Part shown: in pieces, positions 42,815-52,723 of the stretch
How the letters are laid out: each line of letters starts with the position of its first letter
Position numbering within the stretch: the stretch's first letter is position 1
DNA from: Flavobacterium pokkalii
GTDB lineage: Bacteria > Bacteroidota > Bacteroidia > Flavobacteriales > Flavobacteriaceae
Length of the DNA stretch: 64,000 nucleotides
Assembly (NCBI RefSeq): GCF_014596575.1
Contig: NZ_NASZ01000005.1
Coordinates: forward strand, 97,245-161,244
Direction of reading: 5' to 3'
Notes under the pieces: model-generated
Told to the model about the DNA's origin: nothing
Seen by the model: the letters and a program-made list of their open reading frames with translations, nothing else
Databases searched by the model: none
Program-made: the position numbers and the translations under genes

Positions 42815-44374
42815 ATGAAAATATTAAAATTTAAACGTGTTGCTATATTATTTGCAGCTGTAGGAATGTTTTGTTCTTGCGATAGTTTTGTGAATGTTGA
42901 TGGGGAAAGTTTTGTAGTAACAGATAATTTTTATAAGACTCAAGAAGAGTTGGATTTAGGTTTAGCAGGGGTCTATGATGGTTTACAAAATGCATATTCT
43001 AATGCTAATTATGTTTTTGGAGAGTTTAGATCAGATAGTTATTTTCCTGCTCCATCAAGTACAAATGTATCCAGAACGTCGTTTCATAATAGTACGATGG
43101 ATCCTGGTGACGGTTCTTTGAGTTGGAAAGATTTTTATGTAACTATTGATAGAGCTAACAGAGTGATTATTGGAGGTGAAGCTTTAGAAGGTGTTAATCC
43201 TAATACTTTAGCACAAGCTTACGCAATTCGATCTAAGGTTTATTTTGATTTAATCCGTATATGGAAAAATGTTCCTTTGTTATTAGAGCCTATAAAATCT
43301 CGTGAAGATGCATATAAGCCTGTAACTTCTTATGATGAGATAATGAATACAGTAGTTATTCCTGATTTACTTAAAGCGGAATCTTTGTTTACAATTTCAT
43401 CATCCCCTTTTAATTTTTCAAAGTCTAGTTTGTTGGCTCACAAAGCAGAAGTATATATGTGGCTAAAACAAGAGGGGGTTGCTGAAAAAGCTATTGAAGA
43501 TTTAATTGCACTTAAAACACATTCATTGGTGACAACTCCACAAGCTTGGCAGGATTTGTTTTATAATCAATATGTTACAACTGCTTTTCCAGATGCACGA
43601 GGTAAGGTTCAAACTGGTTCGGAACTAATCTTTTCTATTCGTTATGATGTGGCAGATGCTACAGTTTCAGGTTTGTGGAATACATGGGTTGCAGGATCGT
43701 CTATTACAGTTATTTCACCATTAGTAGAAAATAAGTGGATTGAAAGATTTCCGCAAGATGAGGCTAGTTGGAATGCTAAATATCCTACTACACCACCCGT
43801 ATTTAGTCAAACTACTACAGTAGGAGGTGTTACTACTGTCACGCCTCTTTATGGCGATTGGAGGCAATTTGCTTCAAGACAAGGTGGAGATTTTTTAATC
43901 GGTATGGGGTCTACAGCTATAGGAGAAGCTAGATTACACAAATGGACAAAAGATCGTTCTAATATGGTAGTGAATTTAGATAGATCGGATGTTGTCATGT
44001 ATCGATATGCAGACATGATTTTATTATTAGCTGAAGCTAAAGTAAAATTAACAAAACCTGGAGAAGCTCTTACTTTATTGAATCAAATCCGTACAGCTAG
44101 ACAATTACCGTTAGTAACTGAAAGTGATTTCGGAGCTACAAAAGAAGAACAAATTAATTATCTATTAGATGAGCGTCAATTTGAGTTAATGGGTGAAGGA
44201 AAACGTTGGTGGGATTTAATTAGAAATGATAAAGCTTTAGAAATCATGAATCCTATTTTAAGTAATAGGGGAGCAGGACCACTTACTCCAGAGCGTTTGT
44301 TTTTCCCAATTTATAATAATCATATTAGAGAGGCTTTAGGCGCTTATGGACAAAATGAAGGATGGGGATCTTAA
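42815..44374 (+). CDS. SusD-like surface glycan-binding lipoprotein
   Basis: The 519-residue lipoprotein (lipobox M-F-C-S-C near residue 24) is of the SusD/RagB family, an alpha-helical TPR-based lid on the SusC transporter. Family features include N-F-Y-K-T-Q-E-E-L near 38-46, the R-x-Y-A-x-M/V-I-L-L-x-A-E-A motif (Y-R-Y-A-D-M-I-L-L-L-A-E-A near 395), L-N-Q-I-R-T-A-R near 424 and L-L-D-E-R-Q-F-E-L-M-G-E-G-K-R-W-W-D-L-I-R near 450. It captures glycan at the cell surface. Ligand specificity is not readable; context suggests ulvan fragments. Confidence 0.95.
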   Translation: MKILKFKRVAILFAAVGMFCSCDSFVNVDGESFVVTDNFYKTQEELDLGLAGVYDGLQNAYSNANYVFGEFRSDSYFPAPSSTNVSRTSFHNSTMDPGDGSLSWKDFYVTIDRANRVIIGGEALEGVNPNTLAQAYAIRSKVYFDLIRIWKNVPLLLEPIKSREDAYKPVTSYDEIMNTVVIPDLLKAESLFTISSSPFNFSKSSLLAHKAEVYMWLKQEGVAEKAIEDLIALKTHSLVTTPQAWQDLFYNQYVTTAFPDARGKVQTGSELIFSIRYDVADATVSGLWNTWVAGSSITVISPLVENKWIERFPQDEASWNAKYPTTPPVFSQTTTVGGVTTVTPLYGDWRQFASRQGGDFLIGMGSTAIGEARLHKWTKDRSNMVVNLDRSDVVMYRYADMILLLAEAKVKLTKPGEALTLLNQIRTARQLPLVTESDFGATKEEQINYLLDERQFELMGEGKRWWDLIRNDKALEIMNPILSNRGAGPLTPERLFFPIYNNHIREALGAYGQNEGWGS

Positions 44375-44395
44375 TTTTATAAAAAAAATAGACAG

Positions 44396-45223
44396 ATGAA
44401 AAAATATATAAAAATGTTATTAGCTACTTGTTTAGTAGCGACTCTTGGTTCATGTACTTTAGGTGTTCAAGAACAGTTTGATTTTAAGGGAGAAACCTAT
44501 AGTGAAGAGGATCCTTTTGCTAATATTACTGCTTGGGATTATATTCAAACCAGAAAGTCTAATGCTATTAGAGATGCTCAAGGTAGGTTTAAATTAGTGA
44601 GCAATACTTCAGTCTTAGGAGCATCAGGAGATGAATTAGATTTTATGATTGCGGCTATAAAAAAAGTAGGGTATGAAGATTTATATAATCAAACTGAAAC
44701 TACAAGTAGAACTTATTTGTTGTTGAATAACAATGCATTTACAGGAAATAATGATCGTGATATTATAAAAAGTATCAGGGGAGCTCAATTAGCTGATAAT
44801 TCAACAGTTAATCCAGATACTTATTTTGATAATTGGACTCCTGAGCAGCTTAATTTATTAAAGGCTGTTTTAAAATATCATATTGTAACAGATTTTGTAG
44901 CACAAAAACCTACAATTCCTACCTACGATGTCTATGTTTTATTTAAGACATTATTACCAAAAGTAGTCACTGATGGAGCAGGTTTACCAGTTAGTTTATC
45001 GGAAGATAAGGCTGCTATTTCATTCTCTCGTGATGTTGATGCAAGAAGTACACTTAAGGTGAATGAATCAGGTTCTCCGTTACCAGAAACAGCTAATACT
45101 GCAGGTTGGGACGAAAATGTTAGAAGACATAATTATGTTTTTAGCAATGGTATTGGTCATTATTTAAATGAGTCTGTAAGATACCAACCCTATTCTCTTT
45201 ACAATAATTTTACTATAGAGTAA
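44396..45223 (+). CDS. fasciclin-like surface lipoprotein 1
   Basis: The 275-residue lipoprotein has a lipobox (A-T-L-G-S-C, Cys near residue 20). Its body has weak but recognisable FAS1 features: T-Y-L-L-L-N-N-N-A-F near 105, a helix followed by L-K-A-V-L-K-Y-H-I-V near 157, and a closing N-G-I-G-H-Y-L-N-E near 250, the place of the usual G-x-I-H-x-I/V-D. It lies 21 bp after susD and 46 bp before a second fasciclin protein. By position it replaces the SusE/SusF-type binding proteins of other PULs, so glycan or cell-wall adhesion is the likely role; this is inferred. Confidence 0.7.
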   Translation: MKKYIKMLLATCLVATLGSCTLGVQEQFDFKGETYSEEDPFANITAWDYIQTRKSNAIRDAQGRFKLVSNTSVLGASGDELDFMIAAIKKVGYEDLYNQTETTSRTYLLLNNNAFTGNNDRDIIKSIRGAQLADNSTVNPDTYFDNWTPEQLNLLKAVLKYHIVTDFVAQKPTIPTYDVYVLFKTLLPKVVTDGAGLPVSLSEDKAAISFSRDVDARSTLKVNESGSPLPETANTAGWDENVRRHNYVFSNGIGHYLNESVRYQPYSLYNNFTIE

Positions 45224-45269
45224 TTTATACCCTTGTATAAATTAAATATTCATACATAACAAAGTAATT

Positions 45270-46328
45270 ATGAAAATAAGAAAACATATAACAAATTTAT
45301 TTACGGGAATTTTGGCTAGTGTCATTGTACTATCCTGTAATATTCCTGATGATAATATAAATGTAATTCATTTTGTACCAGGTGAAGTTAAAAACCCAGT
45401 GACCATTACTCAGGTTATTATTAAAGATCCTAATTTAAGTATATTTGAAAAACTTATGCGTCGAATAGAAAATTCTTCAAATTCTGCATCAGGAAAGATA
45501 CTTTCTCAACTAAATTTACCTGGTAATACGACTGTTTTTGCTCCTACAGATACAGCTTTTGATGCTTTTATGCAAGCTAACGGTATTACTAATATAGATA
45601 ATTTACCATTGGCTACTATTCAAAGTATTGTTTATAATCATTTGATTTCAGGAAAAATTTTAGCAGCTGATTTTACTACAGGTTTTGTTTCAAGTCAAGC
45701 AACTAGAGTTAGTGGTTCTAATACAGTTAACTTAAGTATGTACATTAATACTACCGATGGAGTGGTTTTAAATGGTAATTCAAAAGTAATAACTCCAAAT
45801 GTGGAGTTGGAAAATGGAGTTATTCATTATGTTGATAAAGTTGTTGATCTTCCAACGATAGATAAATTGTTGAGTTTTGATTCAAATTTCTCTACATTAA
45901 GAACAGCTATTACTTATTCTGATTCACAATCAGCATCTCCGGTTATTTTTGATGCTATCAATAATACGAACACTTCAGTAACTTTATTTGCTCCAACGAA
46001 TACAGCATTTTCAAATGTTTTAACAGAGTTGTCAAAAGCATCTCTTCAGGATTTAACACCAACTCAGGTAGGTAATATATTGAAAATACATACAATAAGT
46101 ACCGCTACTACTACTGCAGCTATTAGTTCGTCTCTTTTTGTGAGTAGAACTAATACAAAGCTTCAAACTTTATTAACAGGAACTGTAGGTCAGATTAATT
46201 TTAATGGTACTGCTAAAACGATTAAGGATCCAAGAGCTCGTACTGCAAATATTACTGTGAAAGATTTGCAAGCGATTAATGGTGTAATTCATTCAGTAGA
46301 CAAAGTAATTTTGCCAACAACTTTATAA
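45270..46328 (+). CDS. surface lipoprotein with two fasciclin (FAS1) domains
   Basis: The 352-residue lipoprotein has a lipobox (V-I-V-L-S-C, Cys near residue 23) and two FAS1 domains. The first covers about 55-195 (T-V-F-A-P-T-D-T-A-F-D-A-F near 91, Y-N-H-L-I near 125, N-G-V-I-H-Y-V-D-K-V near 187). The second covers about 198-350 (T-L-F-A-P-T-N-T-A-F near 240, K-I-H-T-I near 273, N-G-V-I-H-S-V-D-K-V near 338). FAS1 domains mediate adhesion and carbohydrate interactions. It is the last gene of the susC transcript, followed by a strong terminator. Confidence 0.92.
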   Translation: MKIRKHITNLFTGILASVIVLSCNIPDDNINVIHFVPGEVKNPVTITQVIIKDPNLSIFEKLMRRIENSSNSASGKILSQLNLPGNTTVFAPTDTAFDAFMQANGITNIDNLPLATIQSIVYNHLISGKILAADFTTGFVSSQATRVSGSNTVNLSMYINTTDGVVLNGNSKVITPNVELENGVIHYVDKVVDLPTIDKLLSFDSNFSTLRTAITYSDSQSASPVIFDAINNTNTSVTLFAPTNTAFSNVLTELSKASLQDLTPTQVGNILKIHTISTATTTAAISSSLFVSRTNTKLQTLLTGTVGQINFNGTAKTIKDPRARTANITVKDLQAINGVIHSVDKVILPTTL

Positions 46329-46397
46329 TGAAGATTAACTTTTAATATCTATTTTAAAATCATTTTTTCAAGCTGATTTTATAAAATACAATTAATC

Positions 46398-46436
46398 AAA
46401 ACTCACCTCTATATCTATTCATAGTGGTGGGTTTTT
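46398..46436 (+). terminator. terminator after the susCD-fasciclin genes
   Basis: An interrupted stem (AAACTCACC-T-CTAT against ATAG-T-GGTGGGTTT) around an 8-nt loop, followed by T-rich sequence. It may limit enzyme-gene expression relative to susCD. Confidence 0.75.
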
Positions 46437-46524
46437 ATATCTTTTTTTCAGAAAATCCTATTGATTATATCTTCTATTTATGTATTAAAAGAATGCATGA
46501 AAGTTGAAAAAATATTGATTTACC

Positions 46525-49500
46525 ATGTACAGAATGAACTTTCCATCATTTCTATTAGTTATATTAACTACTGTAAATAGTGTAATTGCTCAACAGCAAA
46601 CAGCAAATAATAAACCTAACATCATTTTTATTTTGACTGATGATCAGCGTTTTGATGCCATAGGTTGTGCCGGTAATAAGTATGTCTATACACCAGAGAT
46701 GGATAAATTAGCTGCTTCGGGAACCTATTTTAAAAAGGCAATTGCTACAACACCAATATGTGCAGCCAGTAGAGCTTCATTGTGGACAGGATTGTATGAA
46801 CGTTCTCATAACTTCAATTTTCAAACAGGAAATATTAGGAATGAATACATGAATAATTCCTATCCTGTTGTTTTGAGAAATAATGGTTATTACACTGGTT
46901 TTTTTGGGAAGTTTGGAGTTAAATATGGTGAGCTTGATAAACAGTTTGATGTTTATGATTCGTATGACAGGAATACCAAATACAAAGATAAAAGAGGGTA
47001 TTTCTACAAAACAATAGGAAAAGATACAGTACACTTAACAAGATATACAGGTCAACAAGCTTTAGATTTTTTAGATAATGCACCTGATAACAAACCGTTT
47101 TGTTTATCCTTGAGTTTTAGTGCTCCACATGCACATGATCCAGCCGAAGACCAATATTTTTGGCAACCAGAATCTGATAAATTATTAGCAAATACTACTA
47201 TTCCTGCACCAGATTTGGCAGATGATAAATATTTTAAGGCATTGCCCAAAGAAGTTCAAGCAGGTTTTAATAGATTACGATGGAAATGGCGTTTTGATAC
47301 TCCTGAAAAATACCAACATAGCCTGAAAGGTTATTACAGAATGATTTCGGAAATTGATTCAGAAATTGCAAAAATTAGAAAAAAATTAAAAGAGAAAGGT
47401 TTAGAAGATAATACAGTTATCATTCTGATGGGTGATAATGGATATTTTTTAGGTGAAAGACAATTAGCAGGAAAATGGTTAATGTATGATAATTCTATCC
47501 GTGTACCATTAATTATCTATGATCCAAGAGTCAATAAGCATCAGGATATTGATGAAATGACCTTAAATATTGACGTACCTTCAACAATTGCAGATATTGC
47601 TGGGCTCAGTGCTCCCTCAACATGGCAAGGAAAAAGTTTATTGCCAATTGTGAAGCAAGAAACTAATACAATCAACAGGGATACTATATTAATTGAACAT
47701 ATTTGGGATTTTACAGAAATTCCGCCTAGTGAGGGGGTGAGAACTAAGGATTGGAAATATTTTAGATATGTTAATGATAAAAGAGTTGAAGAACTATATC
47801 ATCTTGCAAAAGATCCAAAAGAGACCAAAAATCTTATTAAGGATAAAAAATACCAAAAAATTGCTGCTCAGTTAAGAGCTAAGTTAGATGAATTAATTAA
47901 AAAGAATAGCGACAAATACCGCACACCACCTACTGATTTAACGGTAGAACTGATAAGAGAGCCTAGCGGTAGCGTTAAGGTTTTGGATACAAAACCTGAA
48001 TTCGGCTGGACGGTACCATTAGAATCTAAATACCAATCAGCGTACCAAATTCTAGTAGCTTCATCTAAAGAAAATATTGATTTGAATATTGGTGATGTCT
48101 GGGATAGCAAAACCGTTCGGTCTAATCAATCCACTAATGTTGACTATAATGGAAAACCTTTAGAAATCGGAAAGACCTATTTTTGGAAAGTACGTATCTG
48201 GGATGAAGATAATCGCTTGGTAGATTATTCGCAACCACAACAATTCACTACAGGTAAGAGTGATACCTATATGCTTTCAACAGAAAATAAATATGTAGTT
48301 AACAAGATAAAGCCAGTTAAGTTTGAAAACCGAGGTGATTTTCATTTCATTGACTTTGGTAAGGCAGCTTTTGCAACATTGGATTTTAATTACAAAACTA
48401 CCAAACCGCATACTTTGACTATCAGGATAGGTGAGATGTTAGATGGGCAAAATATAAATCGTACACCGCCGGCAAAAAGTAATATAAGGTACCAAGAGAT
48501 AAAAGTAAATGTAGTACCAGGTAAGACGAAATATCAAATAGCAATAAAACCAGATGTTAGAAATACGCTTCCTAACAAGGCAATTGCATTGCCGAAAGGA
48601 GTACCTGTTTTAATGCCTTTTAGATATGCTGAAATTGAAGGGAATTTAGAATCTATTACAGCCAATGATTTTGAACAATTAGCTTACCATACCTATTGGG
48701 ACGATAACGCAAGTAGCTTCAATAGTTCTAATGATATTTTAAATCAAGTATGGGATTTGTGTAAATATTCTATCAAGGCCACTACATTTAATGGTTTGTA
48801 TGTTGATGGAGAGAGAGAGCGAATTCCGTATGAAGCTGATGCTTATCTGAATCAGTTGAGTCATTATACTACGGATAGAGAATATGCGATGGCAAGACGT
48901 ACCATAGAATATTTTATGGAAAATCCTACTTGGCCTACCGAATGGCAACAACACGTAGCCTTGTTGATTTATGCCGACTATATGTACACAGGAAATACAG
49001 AATTGATTGAACGTTATTATGAAAAATTAAAGCATAAAACGCTTTATGAATTATCAAATGAAGAAGGCTTGATTACTTCCACCAAAGTAACACCTGAATT
49101 CATGTACAAGCTAGGGTTTAAAGAAGGTTATACCAAGCCATTGACAGATATCGTAGATTGGCCGTTGGCTAATTTTATGCAAAGTGGTAATCAAGGTGAG
49201 CATGATGGTTTTGTTTTTAAACCGTATAGTACGGTGATCAATTCATTTTTTTACGAAAACATGAAAATTATGGCACAATTTGCTTCACTTCTAGGAAAAG
49301 CAGATGAAGCCTTGGATTTTGAATACCGTGCTGCCAAAGTGAAAAAAGCGGTTAACGAACAAATGTTTGATAAAAAACGCGGTGTTTATATTGACGGTAT
49401 AGGGACTGACCATGCCTCTTTGCATGCTAACATGATGCCTTTGGCTTTCGGACTTGTACCAGATGAGCATATAAAAACCGTAGTGGAGTTTGTAAAATCA

Positions 49501-50046
49501 CGTGGTATGGCTTGTAGCGTGTATGGATCTCAGTTTTTAATGGACGGATTGTACAATGCAGGCGAAGCTGATTATGCTTTGAAATTATTAGCAAGTACTG
49601 ATAAAAGAAGTTGGTATAACATGATTAGAGTTGGATCAACTATTACACTTGAGGCTTGGGATTATGACTATAAAGTAAACTTAGACTGGAATCATGCATG
49701 GGGTGCTGTGCCAGCTAATGCTATTCCGCGTGGATTATGGGGAATCAAGCCTAAGACACCAGGATTTAGTATAGCGACTATTAAGCCTCAAATGAGTAAT
49801 TTGAAGTCTAGCAGTATTGAAGTGCCTACAGTGTTAGGAACGATTAAGGGGAATTACACTAATAAGGGTGCTAGACATCAGGTTTATGAATTAGAAATTC
49901 CCGGAAATATGGTAGCCGAATTCTCCTTGAATAATCTTGCGGGTAAAGATTTGATTCACAATGGTGAAAAAGTACCTTCCGCTTTTCAAGTTGTTCGATT
50001 GACTCCCGGAAAACATAAGATTGAGTTGAAAATTAATTCTTTTTAA
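46525..50046 (+). CDS. sulfatase (S1) fused to family 78 alpha-L-rhamnosidase
   Basis: The 1173-residue secreted protein (signal peptide 1-22) joins two enzymes. Residues about 30-465 are a type I sulfatase: metal-binding Asp39-Asp40 in I-L-T-D-D-Q, and the formylglycine precursor Cys79 in [11 protein letters not shown] (Ala replaces the usual Pro). Residues about 470-1173 are a GH78 rhamnosidase: an N-terminal beta domain with W-D-S-K-T-V and Y-F-W-K-V-R-I-W-D, and an (alpha/alpha)6 barrel with the acid-motif region [15 protein letters not shown]. Sulfate removal followed by rhamnose release from sulfated rhamnose is the obvious role. A fusion of this order is known to me from the ulvan PUL of Formosa agariphila. 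The next start is 1 bp after its stop. Confidence 0.92.
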   Translation: MYRMNFPSFLLVILTTVNSVIAQQQTANNKPNIIFILTDDQRFDAIGCAGNKYVYTPEMDKLAASGTYFKKAIATTPICAASRASLWTGLYERSHNFNFQTGNIRNEYMNNSYPVVLRNNGYYTGFFGKFGVKYGELDKQFDVYDSYDRNTKYKDKRGYFYKTIGKDTVHLTRYTGQQALDFLDNAPDNKPFCLSLSFSAPHAHDPAEDQYFWQPESDKLLANTTIPAPDLADDKYFKALPKEVQAGFNRLRWKWRFDTPEKYQHSLKGYYRMISEIDSEIAKIRKKLKEKGLEDNTVIILMGDNGYFLGERQLAGKWLMYDNSIRVPLIIYDPRVNKHQDIDEMTLNIDVPSTIADIAGLSAPSTWQGKSLLPIVKQETNTINRDTILIEHIWDFTEIPPSEGVRTKDWKYFRYVNDKRVEELYHLAKDPKETKNLIKDKKYQKIAAQLRAKLDELIKKNSDKYRTPPTDLTVELIREPSGSVKVLDTKPEFGWTVPLESKYQSAYQILVASSKENIDLNIGDVWDSKTVRSNQSTNVDYNGKPLEIGKTYFWKVRIWDEDNRLVDYSQPQQFTTGKSDTYMLSTENKYVVNKIKPVKFENRGDFHFIDFGKAAFATLDFNYKTTKPHTLTIRIGEMLDGQNINRTPPAKSNIRYQEIKVNVVPGKTKYQIAIKPDVRNTLPNKAIALPKGVPVLMPFRYAEIEGNLESITANDFEQLAYHTYWDDNASSFNSSNDILNQVWDLCKYSIKATTFNGLYVDGERERIPYEADAYLNQLSHYTTDREYAMARRTIEYFMENPTWPTEWQQHVALLIYADYMYTGNTELIERYYEKLKHKTLYELSNEEGLITSTKVTPEFMYKLGFKEGYTKPLTDIVDWPLANFMQSGNQGEHDGFVFKPYSTVINSFFYENMKIMAQFASLLGKADEALDFEYRAAKVKKAVNEQMFDKKRGVYIDGIGTDHASLHANMMPLAFGLVPDEHIKTVVEFVKSRGMACSVYGSQFLMDGLYNAGEADYALKLLASTDKRSWYNMIRVGSTITLEAWDYDYKVNLDWNHAWGAVPANAIPRGLWGIKPKTPGFSIATIKPQMSNLKSSSIEVPTVLGTIKGNYTNKGARHQVYELEIPGNMVAEFSLNNLAGKDLIHNGEKVPSAFQVVRLTPGKHKIELKINSF

Positions 50047-50047
50047 A

Positions 50048-52555
50048 ATGAATAGTTTTGCTAAAAATATAGTAGTCCTACTATTGGTTTTGAATAGTGT
50101 TGTGGGAGTATCCCAAAATTTACAACGTCCTTTTATTTGGGTCAAACAAGAGGAAAAGGGGCAAGTTCTGAAAAAAATTGAGACACAACCCTGGGCAAAT
50201 TCTTTTTATAAGGAGTTTAAACAAAGAGTGGATGGAGATATCCTACTGTACAAAAAATCGCCTGGGGAATTCTTGAATAAAATTCCTTTTGATTGGTCCA
50301 AACAAAAAGCGGATAGTACACCGCCTTTAAAGCGTTTTGAGAATTCAGTGAATGAAAATAATACAGACCGTTCGCTACAAAACAAGTTTTTACAAATAGG
50401 TATCGATTGCGGTGTGATGTATTTCTTGACCGAAGATAAGACTTATGCACAATGTGCCGTGGATATTCTCCATGCGTTTGTTGAGGGATTAATCCAAATA
50501 CAACCTTCAACCGAAAAAGGAAATGGAGGTTGGCTGTATCCTACAGACCATTTGAGAGAGGCACGAATCATAGGTGCACAATTGCCTATTATTTATGATT
50601 TTGTAGCAACTTATATCGATAAAAATAGAAAAGCCTTTTCTATTGGTTCCCAAAAAAACACCAATTTTTCTGTTGAAAATGCGCAAAAAGTTTTTGAAAC
50701 CTATGCGCAATTAGCGGTTGAACACGGTCATACAGGCTCTAATTGGTCAGTTTTGGAATCGTTTAGCTTGGTACAAAATGCGTTGGCTTTGAACGATGAA
50801 AGTCTGAGAAAAAAATATTTGGATTTTTATTTGGTTAAAGGAACAGAACAACAGGACGCTTTGCCCGATGTGGCTCATAAATATAAAAACGATGGTGATG
50901 TATATCCCGAGACTTCCCAGTATTCAAATGGAGTAGCCGAGTTTACTACCCGAATGTTAATCCTTTTAGATCGTTACAATCCAGATTTAAAATTAGGTCA
51001 AAAATATTATAAGATTCCATTTTCGTTAGACCGCTGGAATAGTATTCGTTATCCAAATGGTGAAATCATCCGTTTTGGTGATGGACATCGTCATTTTGAA
51101 ACGCCTTATGATGCTTATGATATGGCCTACCTATTGGGAAAAAAAGAGGGCATTACTAAATTGACAACAAAATTTGGTCCCTTAGTAACAGAAGGAATCC
51201 AATCTAAAAAATATGATAGAGCCACAGTAGGCAAACGTTCTGGAGGCATTTCACCTTATTTTACACCCTTACAATTATTGTGGCTGGAGGATATAAAAGA
51301 AAGCTATGATGTCAATCAAACGACTTTACCAAGAACAGACCAATTTACTCATGCCGGTGTTTTTCTGCAACGCAATTTAAGTTCAACCAAAAATCCAGAG
51401 GATGGCCTAATGTGTTTTGTAGGCGGCGGACAAATGGTACATGGTCATGCCAGTGGAATGGACATGGAATTGTATGGATTAGGACAAGTATTAGGCGTGG
51501 ATAATGGCCGTGGCGCATACCGCACCGATTTACATGAAAATTATTCCCGATTATTTGCAGCGCACAACACCGTAGTAGTTAATGGCGCAAGTCAAGGCGA
51601 AGGGGATTGGGTTAATCTGGGCATCAATAGAACCCAGTTGGTCGCAATGGAACCTAAGCCGCTTGAAACAGCAGTTTCTCCTAATTATTCCTTCACGAGA
51701 ACGAATTTTTTAGACGATAGAGGAGACAAGGCCGAAGCGACGCAAGAGCGTACGTTGGCATTGGTAAGAACCTCACCTACAACAGGTTATTATGTAGATG
51801 TATTTCGTTCTAAGTCGGCTATGCCTAATGAATACCACGATTATTTGTATCACAACATTGGGGATGAACTGCAGTTTTTAAACAAAGACCTAACCCTTAA
51901 GCCTGATGAAAATCGTTTCCAAGAGAATGCCAATGTAAAATATGTTTACAATAAAAACTATAAAAATCCAGGTTGGCATTTTTTTAAAAAAGTAGCATCA
52001 TCAGAGGTTTATTCTAAAGATGTAAATGCCACTTTTGAAATCTCCAAGTTACAGGATAAAAAGAACCGCTTTATGCATCTTTATATACTAGGTAATAAAG
52101 AAAGAGAATATACTAAAGTGATGGCACCGCATACTTTTGAAGCGCCAAAACCCTATGATAAATTGCCTACTCCTACCATGGTTATTCGTCAAAAGGGCGA
52201 GGCATGGTCTAATCCTTTTGCCGTAATCTACGAACCTAGTTTTGATGAAAAATCAGATAATGGAATTCAAACTGTAGAAAAATTGGAAACGGCTGGTCTT
52301 TTTAAAGGATTTAAAGTGGTGAGTAAAATAAAAGGTCAGAAAATAATCCAGTATATTATTTCTCAAGGGACAAATGAAATTTTTGAAAGTAAAGAATTGA
52401 AACTTTCATTTATAGGCTCTTTTGCTATAATTACACTAAATGAATCTGGTGAGCTTAACAATATTTATGTTGGTGATGGGCAATATATTCATTTTGATAA
52501 GCACATATTAAAGCCAAAACAACCTACGGACAGATCATTTTATGTCGAATTTTAA
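50048..52555 (+). CDS. heparinase II/III-like polysaccharide lyase (PL40-like candidate)
   Basis: The 835-residue secreted protein (signal peptide about 1-23) has an (alpha/alpha) toroid (about 30-400) and C-terminal beta-sandwich domains (about 430-835). Likely catalytic residues lie in M-V-H-G-H-A-S-G-M-D (His465, His467) and in Y-P-E-T-S-Q-Y near residue 300; A-A-H-N-T-V-V-V-N-G near 513 is also typical of heparinase II/III-like lyases. The C-terminal half of the last gene (59252 onward) is a clear paralogue. It would cleave a uronic-acid-containing chain by beta-elimination, ulvan being the best guess. It is coupled to the sulfatase-rhamnosidase gene (1-bp spacing). Confidence 0.85.
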   Translation: MNSFAKNIVVLLLVLNSVVGVSQNLQRPFIWVKQEEKGQVLKKIETQPWANSFYKEFKQRVDGDILLYKKSPGEFLNKIPFDWSKQKADSTPPLKRFENSVNENNTDRSLQNKFLQIGIDCGVMYFLTEDKTYAQCAVDILHAFVEGLIQIQPSTEKGNGGWLYPTDHLREARIIGAQLPIIYDFVATYIDKNRKAFSIGSQKNTNFSVENAQKVFETYAQLAVEHGHTGSNWSVLESFSLVQNALALNDESLRKKYLDFYLVKGTEQQDALPDVAHKYKNDGDVYPETSQYSNGVAEFTTRMLILLDRYNPDLKLGQKYYKIPFSLDRWNSIRYPNGEIIRFGDGHRHFETPYDAYDMAYLLGKKEGITKLTTKFGPLVTEGIQSKKYDRATVGKRSGGISPYFTPLQLLWLEDIKESYDVNQTTLPRTDQFTHAGVFLQRNLSSTKNPEDGLMCFVGGGQMVHGHASGMDMELYGLGQVLGVDNGRGAYRTDLHENYSRLFAAHNTVVVNGASQGEGDWVNLGINRTQLVAMEPKPLETAVSPNYSFTRTNFLDDRGDKAEATQERTLALVRTSPTTGYYVDVFRSKSAMPNEYHDYLYHNIGDELQFLNKDLTLKPDENRFQENANVKYVYNKNYKNPGWHFFKKVASSEVYSKDVNATFEISKLQDKKNRFMHLYILGNKEREYTKVMAPHTFEAPKPYDKLPTPTMVIRQKGEAWSNPFAVIYEPSFDEKSDNGIQTVEKLETAGLFKGFKVVSKIKGQKIIQYIISQGTNEIFESKELKLSFIGSFAIITLNESGELNNIYVGDGQYIHFDKHILKPKQPTDRSFYVEF

Positions 52556-52723
52556 GATGATTTTAACGAAGAAATAAAAGTTTATTTTATTACATAGGAA
52601 ATTAAGGTAATGGTAATTGTATCATATCTTGTATTGATATTTAGGATTTATGAGGCCTTTATAATTTGCTAAAGAGGGTGAACAAGTAACAATTTAGATG
52701 AAAACGACTATAGAGAAAATATT

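Noticed and set aside
52610..52646. Third copy of the 22-bp direct-repeat motif before the unknown secreted protein
   Set aside because: ATGGTAATTG and TTGATATTTA resemble the units, but the spacing is 24 bp and half of each unit does not match.
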